NCBI GenBank assembly: GCA_910586945.1
Contig: CAJULO010000005.1
Span: 41,520-105,519 of the forward strand
DNA length: 64,000 bases
DNA from: an uncultured Christensenellaceae bacterium
Lineage (GTDB): Bacteria > Bacillota > Clostridia > Christensenellales > Borkfalkiaceae
Reading direction: 5' to 3'
Both the position numbers and the translations under genes were made by a program. Under the pieces are notes generated by a model, which saw nothing but the letters and a program-made list of their open reading frames with translations, had not been told where the DNA came from and did no database searches. This document shows positions 10,973 through 19,462 of the stretch, in pieces (the first letter of the stretch is position 1; the number at the start of each line of letters is the position of its first letter).

Positions 10973-12413
10973 CTTCATCCTTCAAAAAGAGAATAGCTTG
11001 TTGCAATCTATTCAATACACCTTCCTTTCCTAGCAGTTGGCAAATTTCACTTGCACCACCTGGAGAACTCTCTCTGCCTGTTAAAGCAACTCGCACCGTC
11101 CATAAAACTTGACTATTTTTATATCCATTATCAGCGGCAAATTGACAGAGTGCTTCATAGATTGTAGCATTATCATAGCTAGGTAATGTAACACATAGTT
11201 CTACTATTTTGGGCAAAATTGTTTTTGCTATTTCACGGTCACTCTTCATTTTTTTATGAAAATATAAGCTGCTATCAAAAGTACTATATTCTTCTATGAA
11301 GTCTAGTTTTTCGGCAATCTCATCTAAAACATCTACTCTCGTCTGTACCAATTTTAACAATAAATCAATATCATATTTGCCATACACTTTACTCTTTTTT
11401 AAAAATGGTATAGCTTGTTTTTTAAAGGTATCAAACTCCATTTCCTTAATATAGCATCCAGATAACCATTTTAACTTTTGTATATCAAAAATAGATGGTG
11501 ATTTTTGTAATCCGTGTATATCAAATAATTCCTCTAATTGTTCTAAAGACATTTTTTCTATATTGCTTTTTGGACTCCAACCAAGCAAAGCTATATAATT
11601 TATAATTGCTTCTTTTATAAAGCCTTGTGCAATTAAATCTTGATAACTCGCATCTCCATTACGTTTGGACATTTTTTGTGTTGCATTTTTCATGATAGGT
11701 GGCAAATGCATATATTGTGGACGCTCCCAACCAAAAGCATCATATAACAAATTGTATTTTGGTGTAGAAGATAGATATTCACTACCACGAATAACATGTG
11801 ATATTTGCATTAGATGGTCATCTATAACATTTGCAAAATTATAAGTGGGCATGCCATCACTTTTCAATAGAATTCCATCTTCAATATCTTGAAAATTGAC
11901 TGATACTTCCCCATATACTAAATCCATGTAACTACCTATGCCTTCTTCAGGGATATTTTGTCGGATGACATAAGATATATTTTGTGCTAGTTTTGTAGCA
12001 ATCTCTTCTTTAGATAAGTGCAAACAATGCTTATCATATTTGGTAATACCTTTTTCATTTTTTAAAGCATTTAAGCGTTCTTGGTTGCAAAAACAATAAT
12101 ATGCCCCACCCATTTCTACAAGTTTTTCAGCATATTCTTTATAAATAGCTTTTCTTTCGCTCTGGATATATGGTCCATATTGGCCCCCTTTATCTGGACC
12201 TTCTGTATATTGAATCCCTGCATCAGCAAGGGTATCATAAATGATTTTTAACGCTTCCTTGACTTGTCTTTTATCATCCGTATCTTCAATACGCAAAATA
12301 AAACTGCCCTTTTCCTTCTTTGCAAACAAATAGGCATACAGTGCAGTACGCAAATTACCTATATGCATGTATCCTGTTGGACTTGGTGCAAATCGTGTTC
12401 TAACCTCTTTCAT
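10956..12413 (-). CDS. gltX: Glutamyl-tRNA synthetase
   Basis: A class I aminoacyl-tRNA synthetase of 485 residues that charges tRNA-Glu (and possibly tRNA-Gln in organisms with GatCAB). The ATG at 12413 follows AGAGGAGAG. The nucleotide-binding HIGN (HIGH-type) motif follows FAPSPTGYM near the N terminus, and the KMSKRNG loop is in the middle. The C-terminal anticodon-binding domain is present. Its end overlaps the start of the sensor kinase gene. A 14-bp hairpin lies just upstream of its ribosome binding site, and no T-box leader is seen. Confidence 0.95.
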   Translation of the reverse strand: MKEVRTRFAPSPTGYMHIGNLRTALYAYLFAKKEKGSFILRIEDTDDKRQVKEALKIIYDTLADAGIQYTEGPDKGGQYGPYIQSERKAIYKEYAEKLVEMGGAYYCFCNQERLNALKNEKGITKYDKHCLHLSKEEIATKLAQNISYVIRQNIPEEGIGSYMDLVYGEVSVNFQDIEDGILLKSDGMPTYNFANVIDDHLMQISHVIRGSEYLSSTPKYNLLYDAFGWERPQYMHLPPIMKNATQKMSKRNGDASYQDLIAQGFIKEAIINYIALLGWSPKSNIEKMSLEQLEELFDIHGLQKSPSIFDIQKLKWLSGCYIKEMEFDTFKKQAIPFLKKSKVYGKYDIDLLLKLVQTRVDVLDEIAEKLDFIEEYSTFDSSLYFHKKMKSDREIAKTILPKIVELCVTLPSYDNATIYEALCQFAADNGYKNSQVLWTVRVALTGRESSPGGASEICQLLGKEGVLNRLQQAILFLKDEDERKK

Positions 12414-12433
12414 TCTCTCTCCTCTCTTTAGAT

Positions 12434-12472
12434 AATAATGCGTGCAATTTCTTAGAATTTGCACGCATTATT
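12434..12472. promoter_or_regulatory. 14-bp hairpin in the gltX leader
   Basis: AATAATGCGTGCAA (12434-12447) pairs exactly with TTGCACGCATTATT (12459-12472) around an 11-nt loop, and lies about 20 nt before the gltX start codon. No T run follows in the direction of gltX, so a terminator is unlikely. It could modulate translation or mRNA stability. Confidence 0.55.
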
Positions 12473-12597
12473 CAATACTGTACTGCAAATGAATGACAAC
12501 GAATTCCATTTTCAAACTCTTGCGTAGATCGTCCTCTTATGCATTTTTCAAGTGTACAATTTTTTTATTTACTCTATTTTATAGTATGTTACACATT

Positions 12598-13272
12598 TCA
12601 ATTGATTTGAAAACTTTGGGAATGATAATAGCTATATAATTTATCTTCTGATACAATGATACTATCTAAGACACGAATGCTCTGCTTTTGACAAAGCGTA
12701 CAAATTTCTTGCAAACAAATGCTGTCATTTTCAGATGGTTGTACATTTCCACTTGGATGATTATGTACTAAAATAATAGATTCTGGTGCAGTGATAGATA
12801 ATATTTTTGTAATTTCTTTAAAATCAGTCTTGACACTATTCTCTGTATTCTTCTCTTCAATGGTATGAATACAAAATACCTTGCTTTCATCATTGATTAA
12901 AAAGATTTCTAACTTTTCTTTTTTATATCCTGTAAAGCGTTTTTGTATAAATTGTTGCAACTTAAAAAAATTATGTATTTTAGGTAACTCTTCATCATGT
13001 TGTATACGATTGATAATTTTCCCTACTGTAACAAGTTGTTCAGCAACCTTTTGTCCTACTCCGCTAATTGCCATTAAAAGTTTTGGACTTGCTGAAAACA
13101 CTCCTTTTAGATTGATAAAGGCATCTAGTAATAATTTAGCCGTTGGTTTAGTATCTCTTCTTGCAATGCTGTCATATAATAATATTTCTAGAACTTCTAT
13201 ATCTGTCAATTTCGTTTCGTCATCTAGTAGTTTCATACGCATTCTTTCTCTGTGTCCAGCATGCATATACAT
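12598..13272 (-). CDS. radC: RadC family JAB/MPN metalloprotein
   Basis: A 224-residue RadC family protein. The N terminus has GHRERMRMKL and a helix-hairpin-helix-like part (AISGVGQKVAEQL, about residues 67-79). The C-terminal JAB domain has the zinc signature HNHPSG(x)7-8D in VHNHPSGNVQPSEND. Despite the historical name, a repair role is not well established; some members help transformation or mobile element functions. Length is typical. The start has GGAG ten bases upstream. It is a single gene upstream of gltX. Confidence 0.9.
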   Translation of the reverse strand: MYMHAGHRERMRMKLLDDETKLTDIEVLEILLYDSIARRDTKPTAKLLLDAFINLKGVFSASPKLLMAISGVGQKVAEQLVTVGKIINRIQHDEELPKIHNFFKLQQFIQKRFTGYKKEKLEIFLINDESKVFCIHTIEEKNTENSVKTDFKEITKILSITAPESIILVHNHPSGNVQPSENDSICLQEICTLCQKQSIRVLDSIIVSEDKLYSYYHSQSFQIN

Positions 13273-13413
13273 TCATTTCTCCATTGTTTTATTGCTATTC
13301 TACCATATCATAAGATAAATTGCAACTATTTTTTATTTAAACAAGAGTTGCTTTTTATTTTAAGACATAAATGAAAAATATTTTACAAATTCCCCCTTTT
13401 CTTGATTGATTTT

Positions 13414-13431
13414 TTGACAGTAACATGTTAC
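13414..13431 (+). promoter_or_regulatory. -35 element with adjoining palindromic operator
   Basis: TTGACA (13414-13419) is directly followed by the perfect 12-bp palindrome GTAACATGTTAC (13420-13431), which sits in the spacer in front of the gene at 13464. The -10 is not clear. The palindrome looks like a repressor site. Confidence 0.4.
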
Positions 13432-13463
13432 ACTAAAATAGATATAAAATTTTTGGAGGGCAT

Positions 13464-13979
13464 ATGGCGACAAAAAAGACAACCAAAAAGACGACGAGTA
13501 AGCCGAAAACTTATGGTTTTAGCATAAATAGAGCTTTAGGTATCACGCAAATGAAGACAGCATTTGCCCGTAAAACAGGTATACCAACAACAAAAGCGGG
13601 AATGCAACGTAAATTTGACCGCATTGTTACAAAAAGCTTATTTGCTAAAAGAGGAATATTTTTTTGGGTAGGATTTATTTTATTTTTTCCCATTACAATA
13701 CCTATTTATTTAGTAAAAAACCACAAACAAAAAAAGGAACAATTTTTTGAGGCAATTGAAAAATATTATGTAAAACAATTCCCGCAAGACTTTTTAGAAA
13801 AGAGCGATAGAGAGACAGTACTTTTTCAAGCAGAACAATTCAAACAATATTTTGATACATATAAAATGCCTAAAGCTTGCAAACAATATTATCTTGAAAA
13901 GTATAATAATATTATACTTTTTGTAGATACTATAGAGAAAAATAAAACAAATCATACAATAGAAAATAATATGGAATAA
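13464..13979 (+). CDS. Small basic membrane protein of unknown function
   Basis: A 171-residue protein that I do not recognise. The first 60 residues are rich in Lys and Thr (opening MATKKTTKKTTSKPK), with FARKTGIPTTKAGMQRKFDR suggesting nucleic acid or phospholipid contact. One strong hydrophobic segment follows (about 66-84), then a charged helical C-terminal half. The start has GGAGGG well placed. It sits alone between divergent radC and a convergent glycosyltransferase gene, with a palindromic operator candidate upstream. Confidence 0.75.
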   Translation: MATKKTTKKTTSKPKTYGFSINRALGITQMKTAFARKTGIPTTKAGMQRKFDRIVTKSLFAKRGIFFWVGFILFFPITIPIYLVKNHKQKKEQFFEAIEKYYVKQFPQDFLEKSDRETVLFQAEQFKQYFDTYKMPKACKQYYLEKYNNIILFVDTIEKNKTNHTIENNME

Positions 13980-13986
13980 CTTATTT

Positions 13987-14034
13987 GCTAACAAAAAAAG
14001 AGACAGTTTATAAACTGTCTCTTTTTTTGTTAGC
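13987..14034. terminator. Bidirectional terminator, 48-nt perfect palindrome
   Basis: Every base of 13987-14010 is complementary to 14011-14034. The core AGAGACAGTTTA with flanking A7/T7 tracts serves both the small membrane protein gene and the convergent glycosyltransferase gene. Confidence 0.92.
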
Positions 14035-14042
14035 ATTGCTAT

Positions 14043-15074
14043 TTAACTACATTTTAATTTTGTTGTATAATATTTATATCCTTTAAAGAGCATAAATCTT
14101 TGTAATTTCCATGGGAAATGACAAACTAAAGTACAGTAACTTCGCCAGCGTAAATATCTATATAATTTTTTATCTTTGCTATGCAAATAATTCCATAAGT
14201 CTTTTAATGCCAACTTTCGTACTTTTATATCTTTTTTACTTCCCGTAGTAAACATTAAGGTCATCATCATCAGCACTGCCAAATTATGCAACATATATTG
14301 AGAAAGTCCTTTATCTTGTTGCATAATTTCCTCAAAACTATATAAATCAAGCATAATTTTCATAATTTTTATTTGTTGTTCATAGCGTGCAACAATTTGT
14401 CTAATATTAACAGATTGGTCTTCTCTTCCTATATAATAATGATACAAATTGATATTATAATAATATAATGTATGCACATAAGGTAATGGTTTATAAGAAT
14501 AAATATTATCTACATAAAAACTATGTTCTGGTAAAACAGTATTGCTTTTTCGTAAAATTTCCGTTTTAAATAACAGACAATGCAACATGAGAGCATCAGA
14601 ACTTTTAAATTTTTTCACATCTTTCCAACCAAAAAATTGATTTATAGGAAAGTGTTTATCATATTGCATTAAATATGTCGCATTATCACATGGTTTATCA
14701 TAGGTAAAATTTGTAATATACAAATCTGCTAAAGAATTCGCTTGTAAATGACTCTCTAAAAGATTCAGTAATTCTATCATAGCATTACTATTTATCCAAT
14801 CATCGCTATCAACTACTTTAAAAAACAATCCTTTTGCAAGTTCTATTCCTTTATTGACTCCGGAACCATGTCCCCCATTTTCTTTATGCACTGCTTGCAC
14901 ATTGCTATACTCTGCTACAAATTTATCAATAAGTTGAGGTGTTGCGTCAGTTGAGCCGTCATTGACTAAAATAATTTCAACTCTATCACCAACTGCTACC
15001 AACGATTGCACACACTTTTCTAAATATGCTGCAGAATTATAGCATGGTACAACACAAGTAATTATTGGGTTCAT
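14043..15074 (-). CDS. GT2 family glycosyltransferase
   Basis: A family 2 glycosyltransferase of 343 residues, if it starts at the ATG at 15074, which has GGAG six bases upstream (an ATG four codons earlier has none). The GT-A domain opens with CVVPCYNSAAYLEKC, has ILVNDGSTDATP, and the metal-binding VDSDDW at about residues 92-97. The C-terminal half is helical and ends in basic residues. It lies 20 bp downstream of the GH3 gene on the same strand, so both may act on cell-surface or storage glycans. The acceptor cannot be told from sequence. Confidence 0.85.
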   Translation of the reverse strand: MNPIITCVVPCYNSAAYLEKCVQSLVAVGDRVEIILVNDGSTDATPQLIDKFVAEYSNVQAVHKENGGHGSGVNKGIELAKGLFFKVVDSDDWINSNAMIELLNLLESHLQANSLADLYITNFTYDKPCDNATYLMQYDKHFPINQFFGWKDVKKFKSSDALMLHCLLFKTEILRKSNTVLPEHSFYVDNIYSYKPLPYVHTLYYYNINLYHYYIGREDQSVNIRQIVARYEQQIKIMKIMLDLYSFEEIMQQDKGLSQYMLHNLAVLMMMTLMFTTGSKKDIKVRKLALKDLWNYLHSKDKKLYRYLRWRSYCTLVCHFPWKLQRFMLFKGYKYYTTKLKCS

Positions 15075-15094
15075 ATTCTTCTCCATTTTGTTGT

Positions 15095-18000
15095 CTATCT
15101 ATTTTTTGTCTGTACTATACGCACTGTCGTATAAGATATACCTGCCCCTGCAAATAGCAATAGAACTATTGTTCCTATAAGCAACATCACTTGCCATGGA
15201 AGTATTCTTTCAATAACTTTACCAGTTGCATGATTTACCAATCCCATATCCGCATGCATTGCATTGCTTGTCCCTACAGTGTATATGACATTTTTTACAG
15301 CTTGTTGTAATGCGTTACTGAAGAGTGCGTCATTTCTATAACTTGATTTTTGTATTTTCGTATAAAGTGTGTTTACTGTGTTTAGCCATAAGTCATTACC
15401 AGCTAGTATTCCTCCTTCAATATCTAAATATACTGCAAAATCTGGACTACCAGCATAATCAGTAAGTACCATACCATCCATACCCCACTCGCCACGCAAA
15501 ATTTCTGTTAAAAATTCATAACTATGTCCACACCATCGCGTACCAATTCTTGTAAAGGATGTCATAACAGCATTACATTTTCCGTCAACAATCACTTTTT
15601 CAAATGCGGAAAAATAAATTTCTCGCATTGTTTGTTCGTCCGCCCAAACACTTAAACCTATTCTATTTGTTTCTATATCATTCATTGCAAAATGCTTCAA
15701 AAATACAATCACTCCTCCATCTACTGCACCCTTAACTGTCTTTGCGCCAAGTATCCCAGATAATACAGAATCTTCACTGTAATATTCAAAATTTCTACCT
15801 CCTAAAGCACTTCTATGCAAGTTGACTCCCGGTGCATACCAACCGCTCATTTTTAATTCTTTCGCTTCAATAGCAACTTGTTTTCCTATACTTGCTGCTA
15901 GCTCTTCATTGCATGTTGCCGCAACAACTATCTGTGCTGGAAATGCTGTACCATTTCTAGAAGTACCAAACAGTTCATTTGTTAAACCACTTGGTCCGTC
16001 CTTATCTTCTGTAGCAGGCAATCCAATTGATTTGATTGATTCTGTCGCATATCCAGCCATGCGTACAAGTTTTGTCGCTTCAGAATAGGTAACGGCTTTT
16101 GCAAGTGTAGTCAAATCATCCTCTTTTTCTACACGAATTGTCTCCACATACCCCTTTGTTCCTAATATTGAAAATACTGTCGCATTTGTCTTTGCTCCAA
16201 ATACCGCTTTCTCCGTTGTCCACTCTGGATGCTTCTCTGCAAGTTGTGTTCGTAATGTATTGACCGCCGTCTCTGGAGTCATGTCATGCTTCAATTGCTC
16301 TACATTTGTCGGATGCATAGTTGCTATGGATTTTGTACTATCGCTCTCTTTTCCAATATTTATTTTAAATGATGTCCAATCTTTTCGAGTTGCATACTTA
16401 TAATTACTATCATATTTTTTAATATCTCCATAATTATCCACACCTGTAAATTTATTTGCAATTGTAGTCCCATCTAAACCCATTGCAAATCTCTTCTTCA
16501 TTTGGTCAACTTTTGTATTATCTAAATTCAAGATTTTTGTGTTGCTATTTGCATTAGTACTTAAAATTTCATCTATAGCTGCATGCACTGTGTTATTTTG
16601 CTCAATTTTTCCATTTGTTGTAGTTTGTTCCTTACTACCTGTCGTAAATTTATAGTCACCTGTATCTACTTTAAAAGAACCATTACTTGTTTTATCATAA
16701 TAACGAATATCTTTTACATCTACAGATATTGTAGCAGTAACTTCTTGCTTTGGTGCAATACTATCTGTTTTTGCAATACCTGCAAGTTGAACTGCCGCCT
16801 TTTCTATACCATTCCCTAGATTATTTTGTGGAATTTGTACATACAGTTGCACTGTAGTTTTCCCTGCAACTGTACCAGTATTTGTCACTTTCACTTCTGC
16901 TGTTATCTTATCTGGGTAATTGCTGTTATAATTTACACTCTGCAATTCATATTTAAAAGTTGTATAACTTAAGCCATAACCAAATGGATATTGTACACCA
17001 AGTTCTTTATCATCATAAGACCAGCTACTACTTGTAGCTCCTGTTATACCTGTTAGCAAGTTTGAGCTATTTGCATTGTTCTTTTTTAAATCATAATATC
17101 TACTTTCATAATATCTATATCCTATATAGATGCCTTCATGATTTATATTGTAATTGTTACTTAAAGGGGCTGTCCCTATTGCATCCGCAGAATAGCTTGC
17201 ACTCCCTATATAATTTGCTGCAGGCGCACTCATCACATCGTACGCCCAAGTATCACTCAATCTACCAGATGGATTCACTTTACCACTCATTACTTTTGCA
17301 AGACCTAAAAGTCCATATATGCCAGTGGCCCCCATCCAAACTGCTCCTTTAATTTTATCTTTTTGTGCAGAAGTTAAAATTTCCGTAACATCTTGCACTT
17401 GCACGACATTTGTATCTGAACCATTAAAATTTTCCTGCACAAGCTTTCCTTTTCCATCTTCAAGCCATCTAAGTTGCAAGGTATTGTTTGCGTTGATAAG
17501 CACTATAACATCATTAAATGCATCACATGCTCCTCGCAATAAATCTTTTTCTCTATCTGTTAAGTATAAATAGCTATTTGGCAAATCTTGTCCTTCACCC
17601 CCACTTCTTCCCAGCACAACAATTGCACAATCATTATAATTTGAAGTAGCGGCCTCTTGTACAAGATTTTCAATTCTATTATAAGGCACTTCATTTACAG
17701 CATAACATCCTGGCCCTAGAATGGGTGGAACTGCCCTTTTATACTCTCCGGCAAGGTTTTTATAGGCATTCCAAACTGTTGGATTGACTTGTATTCCTTC
17801 CCTTTCAAAAGCGGTTTTTAAATCAACAACGATACTGATATCTATCCCAGCCGAACCTGTTCCCCCATAAACAAAATCAACGGATGTCTTACCAAGCAAG
17901 GTAACTTTTTTATTTTTTAAGGGTAGAATCTTTTCCCCATTTGTAGAATTTTCATTTTTAAGTAAAACTGCACCTTCGCTTGCAATTGACTCTGCAAGTT

Positions 18001-18187
18001 TTGCTCCATTTTCTATCGTTCTTGTAGAGAGTTTATCTGTACTCAATGCAAAATTTAAAAGCGTGGCAAAACTAAGCATAAAATAGTTTGCTAAAAATAT
18101 CATAATTATCAAAAAGATAAAAGCACTATATAAAAATATTGCTGTAGGCGTAGCTATAGGTTTACTTAAAAATTTTTCTTTTTTCAT
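15095..18187 (-). CDS. Membrane-anchored, circularly permuted GH3 beta-glucosidase
   Basis: A 1030-residue family 3 glycoside hydrolase with swapped domain order. After an N-terminal membrane span (about 17-45) comes the GH3 C-terminal alpha/beta sandwich (about 60-400, EGAVLLKNE), then a fibronectin III-like domain (about 410-520, PFGYGLSYTTF), then the TIM barrel that normally comes first (about 690-960). The barrel keeps the KHFAMND substrate motif (Lys831, His832) and the nucleophile Asp910 in VLTDYAG. A second span at about 999-1019 is followed by a basic tail. Permuted GH3 enzymes are known from gut Clostridia; anchors at both ends are less usual. The catalytic domains should face outwards, trimming beta-glucosides from the medium. 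Confidence 0.9.
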   Translation of the reverse strand: MKKEKFLSKPIATPTAIFLYSAFIFLIIMIFLANYFMLSFATLLNFALSTDKLSTRTIENGAKLAESIASEGAVLLKNENSTNGEKILPLKNKKVTLLGKTSVDFVYGGTGSAGIDISIVVDLKTAFEREGIQVNPTVWNAYKNLAGEYKRAVPPILGPGCYAVNEVPYNRIENLVQEAATSNYNDCAIVVLGRSGGEGQDLPNSYLYLTDREKDLLRGACDAFNDVIVLINANNTLQLRWLEDGKGKLVQENFNGSDTNVVQVQDVTEILTSAQKDKIKGAVWMGATGIYGLLGLAKVMSGKVNPSGRLSDTWAYDVMSAPAANYIGSASYSADAIGTAPLSNNYNINHEGIYIGYRYYESRYYDLKKNNANSSNLLTGITGATSSSWSYDDKELGVQYPFGYGLSYTTFKYELQSVNYNSNYPDKITAEVKVTNTGTVAGKTTVQLYVQIPQNNLGNGIEKAAVQLAGIAKTDSIAPKQEVTATISVDVKDIRYYDKTSNGSFKVDTGDYKFTTGSKEQTTTNGKIEQNNTVHAAIDEILSTNANSNTKILNLDNTKVDQMKKRFAMGLDGTTIANKFTGVDNYGDIKKYDSNYKYATRKDWTSFKINIGKESDSTKSIATMHPTNVEQLKHDMTPETAVNTLRTQLAEKHPEWTTEKAVFGAKTNATVFSILGTKGYVETIRVEKEDDLTTLAKAVTYSEATKLVRMAGYATESIKSIGLPATEDKDGPSGLTNELFGTSRNGTAFPAQIVVAATCNEELAASIGKQVAIEAKELKMSGWYAPGVNLHRSALGGRNFEYYSEDSVLSGILGAKTVKGAVDGGVIVFLKHFAMNDIETNRIGLSVWADEQTMREIYFSAFEKVIVDGKCNAVMTSFTRIGTRWCGHSYEFLTEILRGEWGMDGMVLTDYAGSPDFAVYLDIEGGILAGNDLWLNTVNTLYTKIQKSSYRNDALFSNALQQAVKNVIYTVGTSNAMHADMGLVNHATGKVIERILPWQVMLLIGTIVLLLFAGAGISYTTVRIVQTKNR

Positions 18188-18290
18188 ATTATTGTCTCTT
18201 CATAAATCAAATTGTATACAATTATACTTTTAAAAGTATATCATATCTATTATTGATTGTCAACAACTTTACTAAAATACCCTACAGAGC

Positions 18291-18355
18291 TTGTCCACAA
18301 ACGCAATCTGTCTTTGTGGACAAGTTTTGTGGATAAATTATGATTTTGTGGATAA
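18291..18355. other. Cluster of four DnaA boxes
   Basis: TTGTCCACA (18291-18299), TGTGGACAA (18315-18323), TGTGGATAA (18328-18336) and TGTGGATAA (18347-18355). The last two are perfect reverse-strand copies of the consensus TTATCCACA; the first two differ at one position. They lie in a gene-free stretch of 297 bp between the GH3 gene and tRNA-Arg(ACG). A secondary DnaA-binding site or an origin are both possible. Confidence 0.7.
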
Positions 18356-18443
18356 GTTGTCTATAACTTGCCTGTTTTTTTGTCGAATATTCTTTTTCAT
18401 AAAGATAGATATTGAAAAATTTTACAAAAGCTTTAAAATTGTA

Positions 18444-18472
18444 TTGACTTTTTTGTCAAATTGTGCTATATA
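18444..18472 (+). promoter_or_regulatory. Promoter of tRNA-Arg(ACG)
   Basis: TTGACT (18444-18449) and TATATA (18467-18472) have a 17-bp spacer and end 12 bp before the tRNA. Confidence 0.7.
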
Positions 18473-18484
18473 TAAATAGCATAT

Positions 18485-18561
18485 GCACCCATAGCTCAAT
18501 TGGATAGAGCGTTGGTCTACGGAACCAAAGGTTAGGAGTTCGACTCTCTTTGGGTGCGCCA
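18485..18561 (+). tRNA. tRNA-Arg (anticodon ACG)
   Basis: A complete cloverleaf: acceptor stem GCACCCA/TGGGTGC, anticodon stem TTGGT/ACCAA with loop CTACGGA giving ACG, a TTCGA T loop, discriminator G and encoded CCA. A34 is expected to be converted to inosine by TadA to read CGU, CGC and CGA. Confidence 0.96.
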
Positions 18562-18597
18562 GATTTTACAAGAAGTTCGTTAAAATTTTTAAAAAAA

Positions 18598-18626
18598 GAG
18601 AGATAAAATTTTATCTCCCTTTTTTC
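18598..18626 (+). terminator. Terminator after tRNA-Arg(ACG)
   Basis: GAGATAAAA (18600-18608) is followed directly by TTTTATCTC (18609-18617), then a T-rich run. It may work in both directions, as the minus-strand gene ending at 18664 is next to it. Confidence 0.75.
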
Positions 18627-18663
18627 TTTTTGTCTCTATCTAACCTGAAAGCTATTGCCTATT

Positions 18664-19332
18664 TTATAGTTTATCTTTTAATTGTTTGCTTTTTTTTCTC
18701 GCTTCAATCAACATAATACTCCCTAATAAGCCCATCACTATTGCAATAAATATACCAATACTGATTTCCACTATATCATGCACATAAACGACATTGCTAT
18801 CTGTACCTAAAATATATGTAGCAATCAAGGTTTGCATAATGCCAAGCGTCATAAGAGCATCAATGAGAGAAAGATTTCGTAAAATTCTTGCAAGAATGAT
18901 TTGTGTTTTATAAGCTTTTATAAAATTAAAAATTGCTAAAATAAATTTAATAGTGGCATATCCTGCAAAGATAATAAGAGGTATGGTCAATCTATAGTTT
19001 ATATAAATTTTAAAGTCAAACACTAAAAAAGTGCCAGCAAAAAATAAAGTGAGTAGAATAAAGACAATACCATAAATTGTACATAACTTCAGATAGAATG
19101 CATAGTTATCATGATGTGGAAACTGAATGTTTTTGTAGGCAAAATACAAGATGACAAAACGCATAACCAATAAAATTGAATAATAGACAACCAAAAAGGC
19201 ATACCATCCCGAGCCTAAACGGATGACAGTTATTGTAGTATAAATTAGAAATCCTAGCGAAAATAAAAAGCTAATTACATTAAATACAAAAGTGCGTACA
19301 GAATAAGTTTGCAAATTATTTTGTAGTTGCAT
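18664..19332 (-). CDS. Multi-pass membrane protein of unknown function
   Basis: A 222-residue protein with about six hydrophobic spans (roughly 15-35, 43-63, 80-103, 113-135, 155-173, 185-210) and a Lys-rich cytoplasmic tail. No catalytic motif stands out and I do not recognise the family. It is divergent from the polysaccharide export operon, and its probable promoter (TTGACG and TATATT, 18-bp spacer) lies at 19365-19394, just upstream of the operon's own promoter, so the two could be co-regulated. Confidence 0.75.
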   Translation of the reverse strand: MQLQNNLQTYSVRTFVFNVISFLFSLGFLIYTTITVIRLGSGWYAFLVVYYSILLVMRFVILYFAYKNIQFPHHDNYAFYLKLCTIYGIVFILLTLFFAGTFLVFDFKIYINYRLTIPLIIFAGYATIKFILAIFNFIKAYKTQIILARILRNLSLIDALMTLGIMQTLIATYILGTDSNVVYVHDIVEISIGIFIAIVMGLLGSIMLIEARKKSKQLKDKL

Positions 19333-19364
19333 TCGCTATTCTCTCCTTTTTATTTTTATATTTT

Positions 19365-19394
19365 AATATAGCATTGAATAAAAGAATTCGTCAA
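19365..19394 (-). promoter_or_regulatory. Promoter of the divergent membrane protein gene
   Basis: On the minus strand TTGACG (19394-19389) and TATATT (19370-19365) are separated by 18 bp. Confidence 0.5.
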
Positions 19395-19411
19395 CATATT
19401 TTGAAATTTAC

Positions 19412-19440
19412 TTGCAAATTGTTTAAAAATATGGCATAAT
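19412..19440 (+). promoter_or_regulatory. Promoter of the polysaccharide export operon
   Basis: TTGCAA (19412-19417) and CATAAT (19435-19440) have a 17-bp spacer. TAAGGAG then precedes the first ATG at 19463. Confidence 0.65.
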
Positions 19441-19462
19441 GTAGATTGAATAAGGAGTATAC

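Noticed and set aside
12414-12597. T-box riboswitch upstream of gltX (and of metG and alaS).
   Set aside because: The leaders are short or lack the T-box sequence and antiterminator; no specifier loop can be drawn.
18241-18480. Replication origin (oriC) at the DnaA boxes.
   Set aside because: Not claimed as fact: no dnaA, dnaN, rpmH or gyr genes are near, and no clear DnaA-trio or DUE is seen. Kept only as a possibility.
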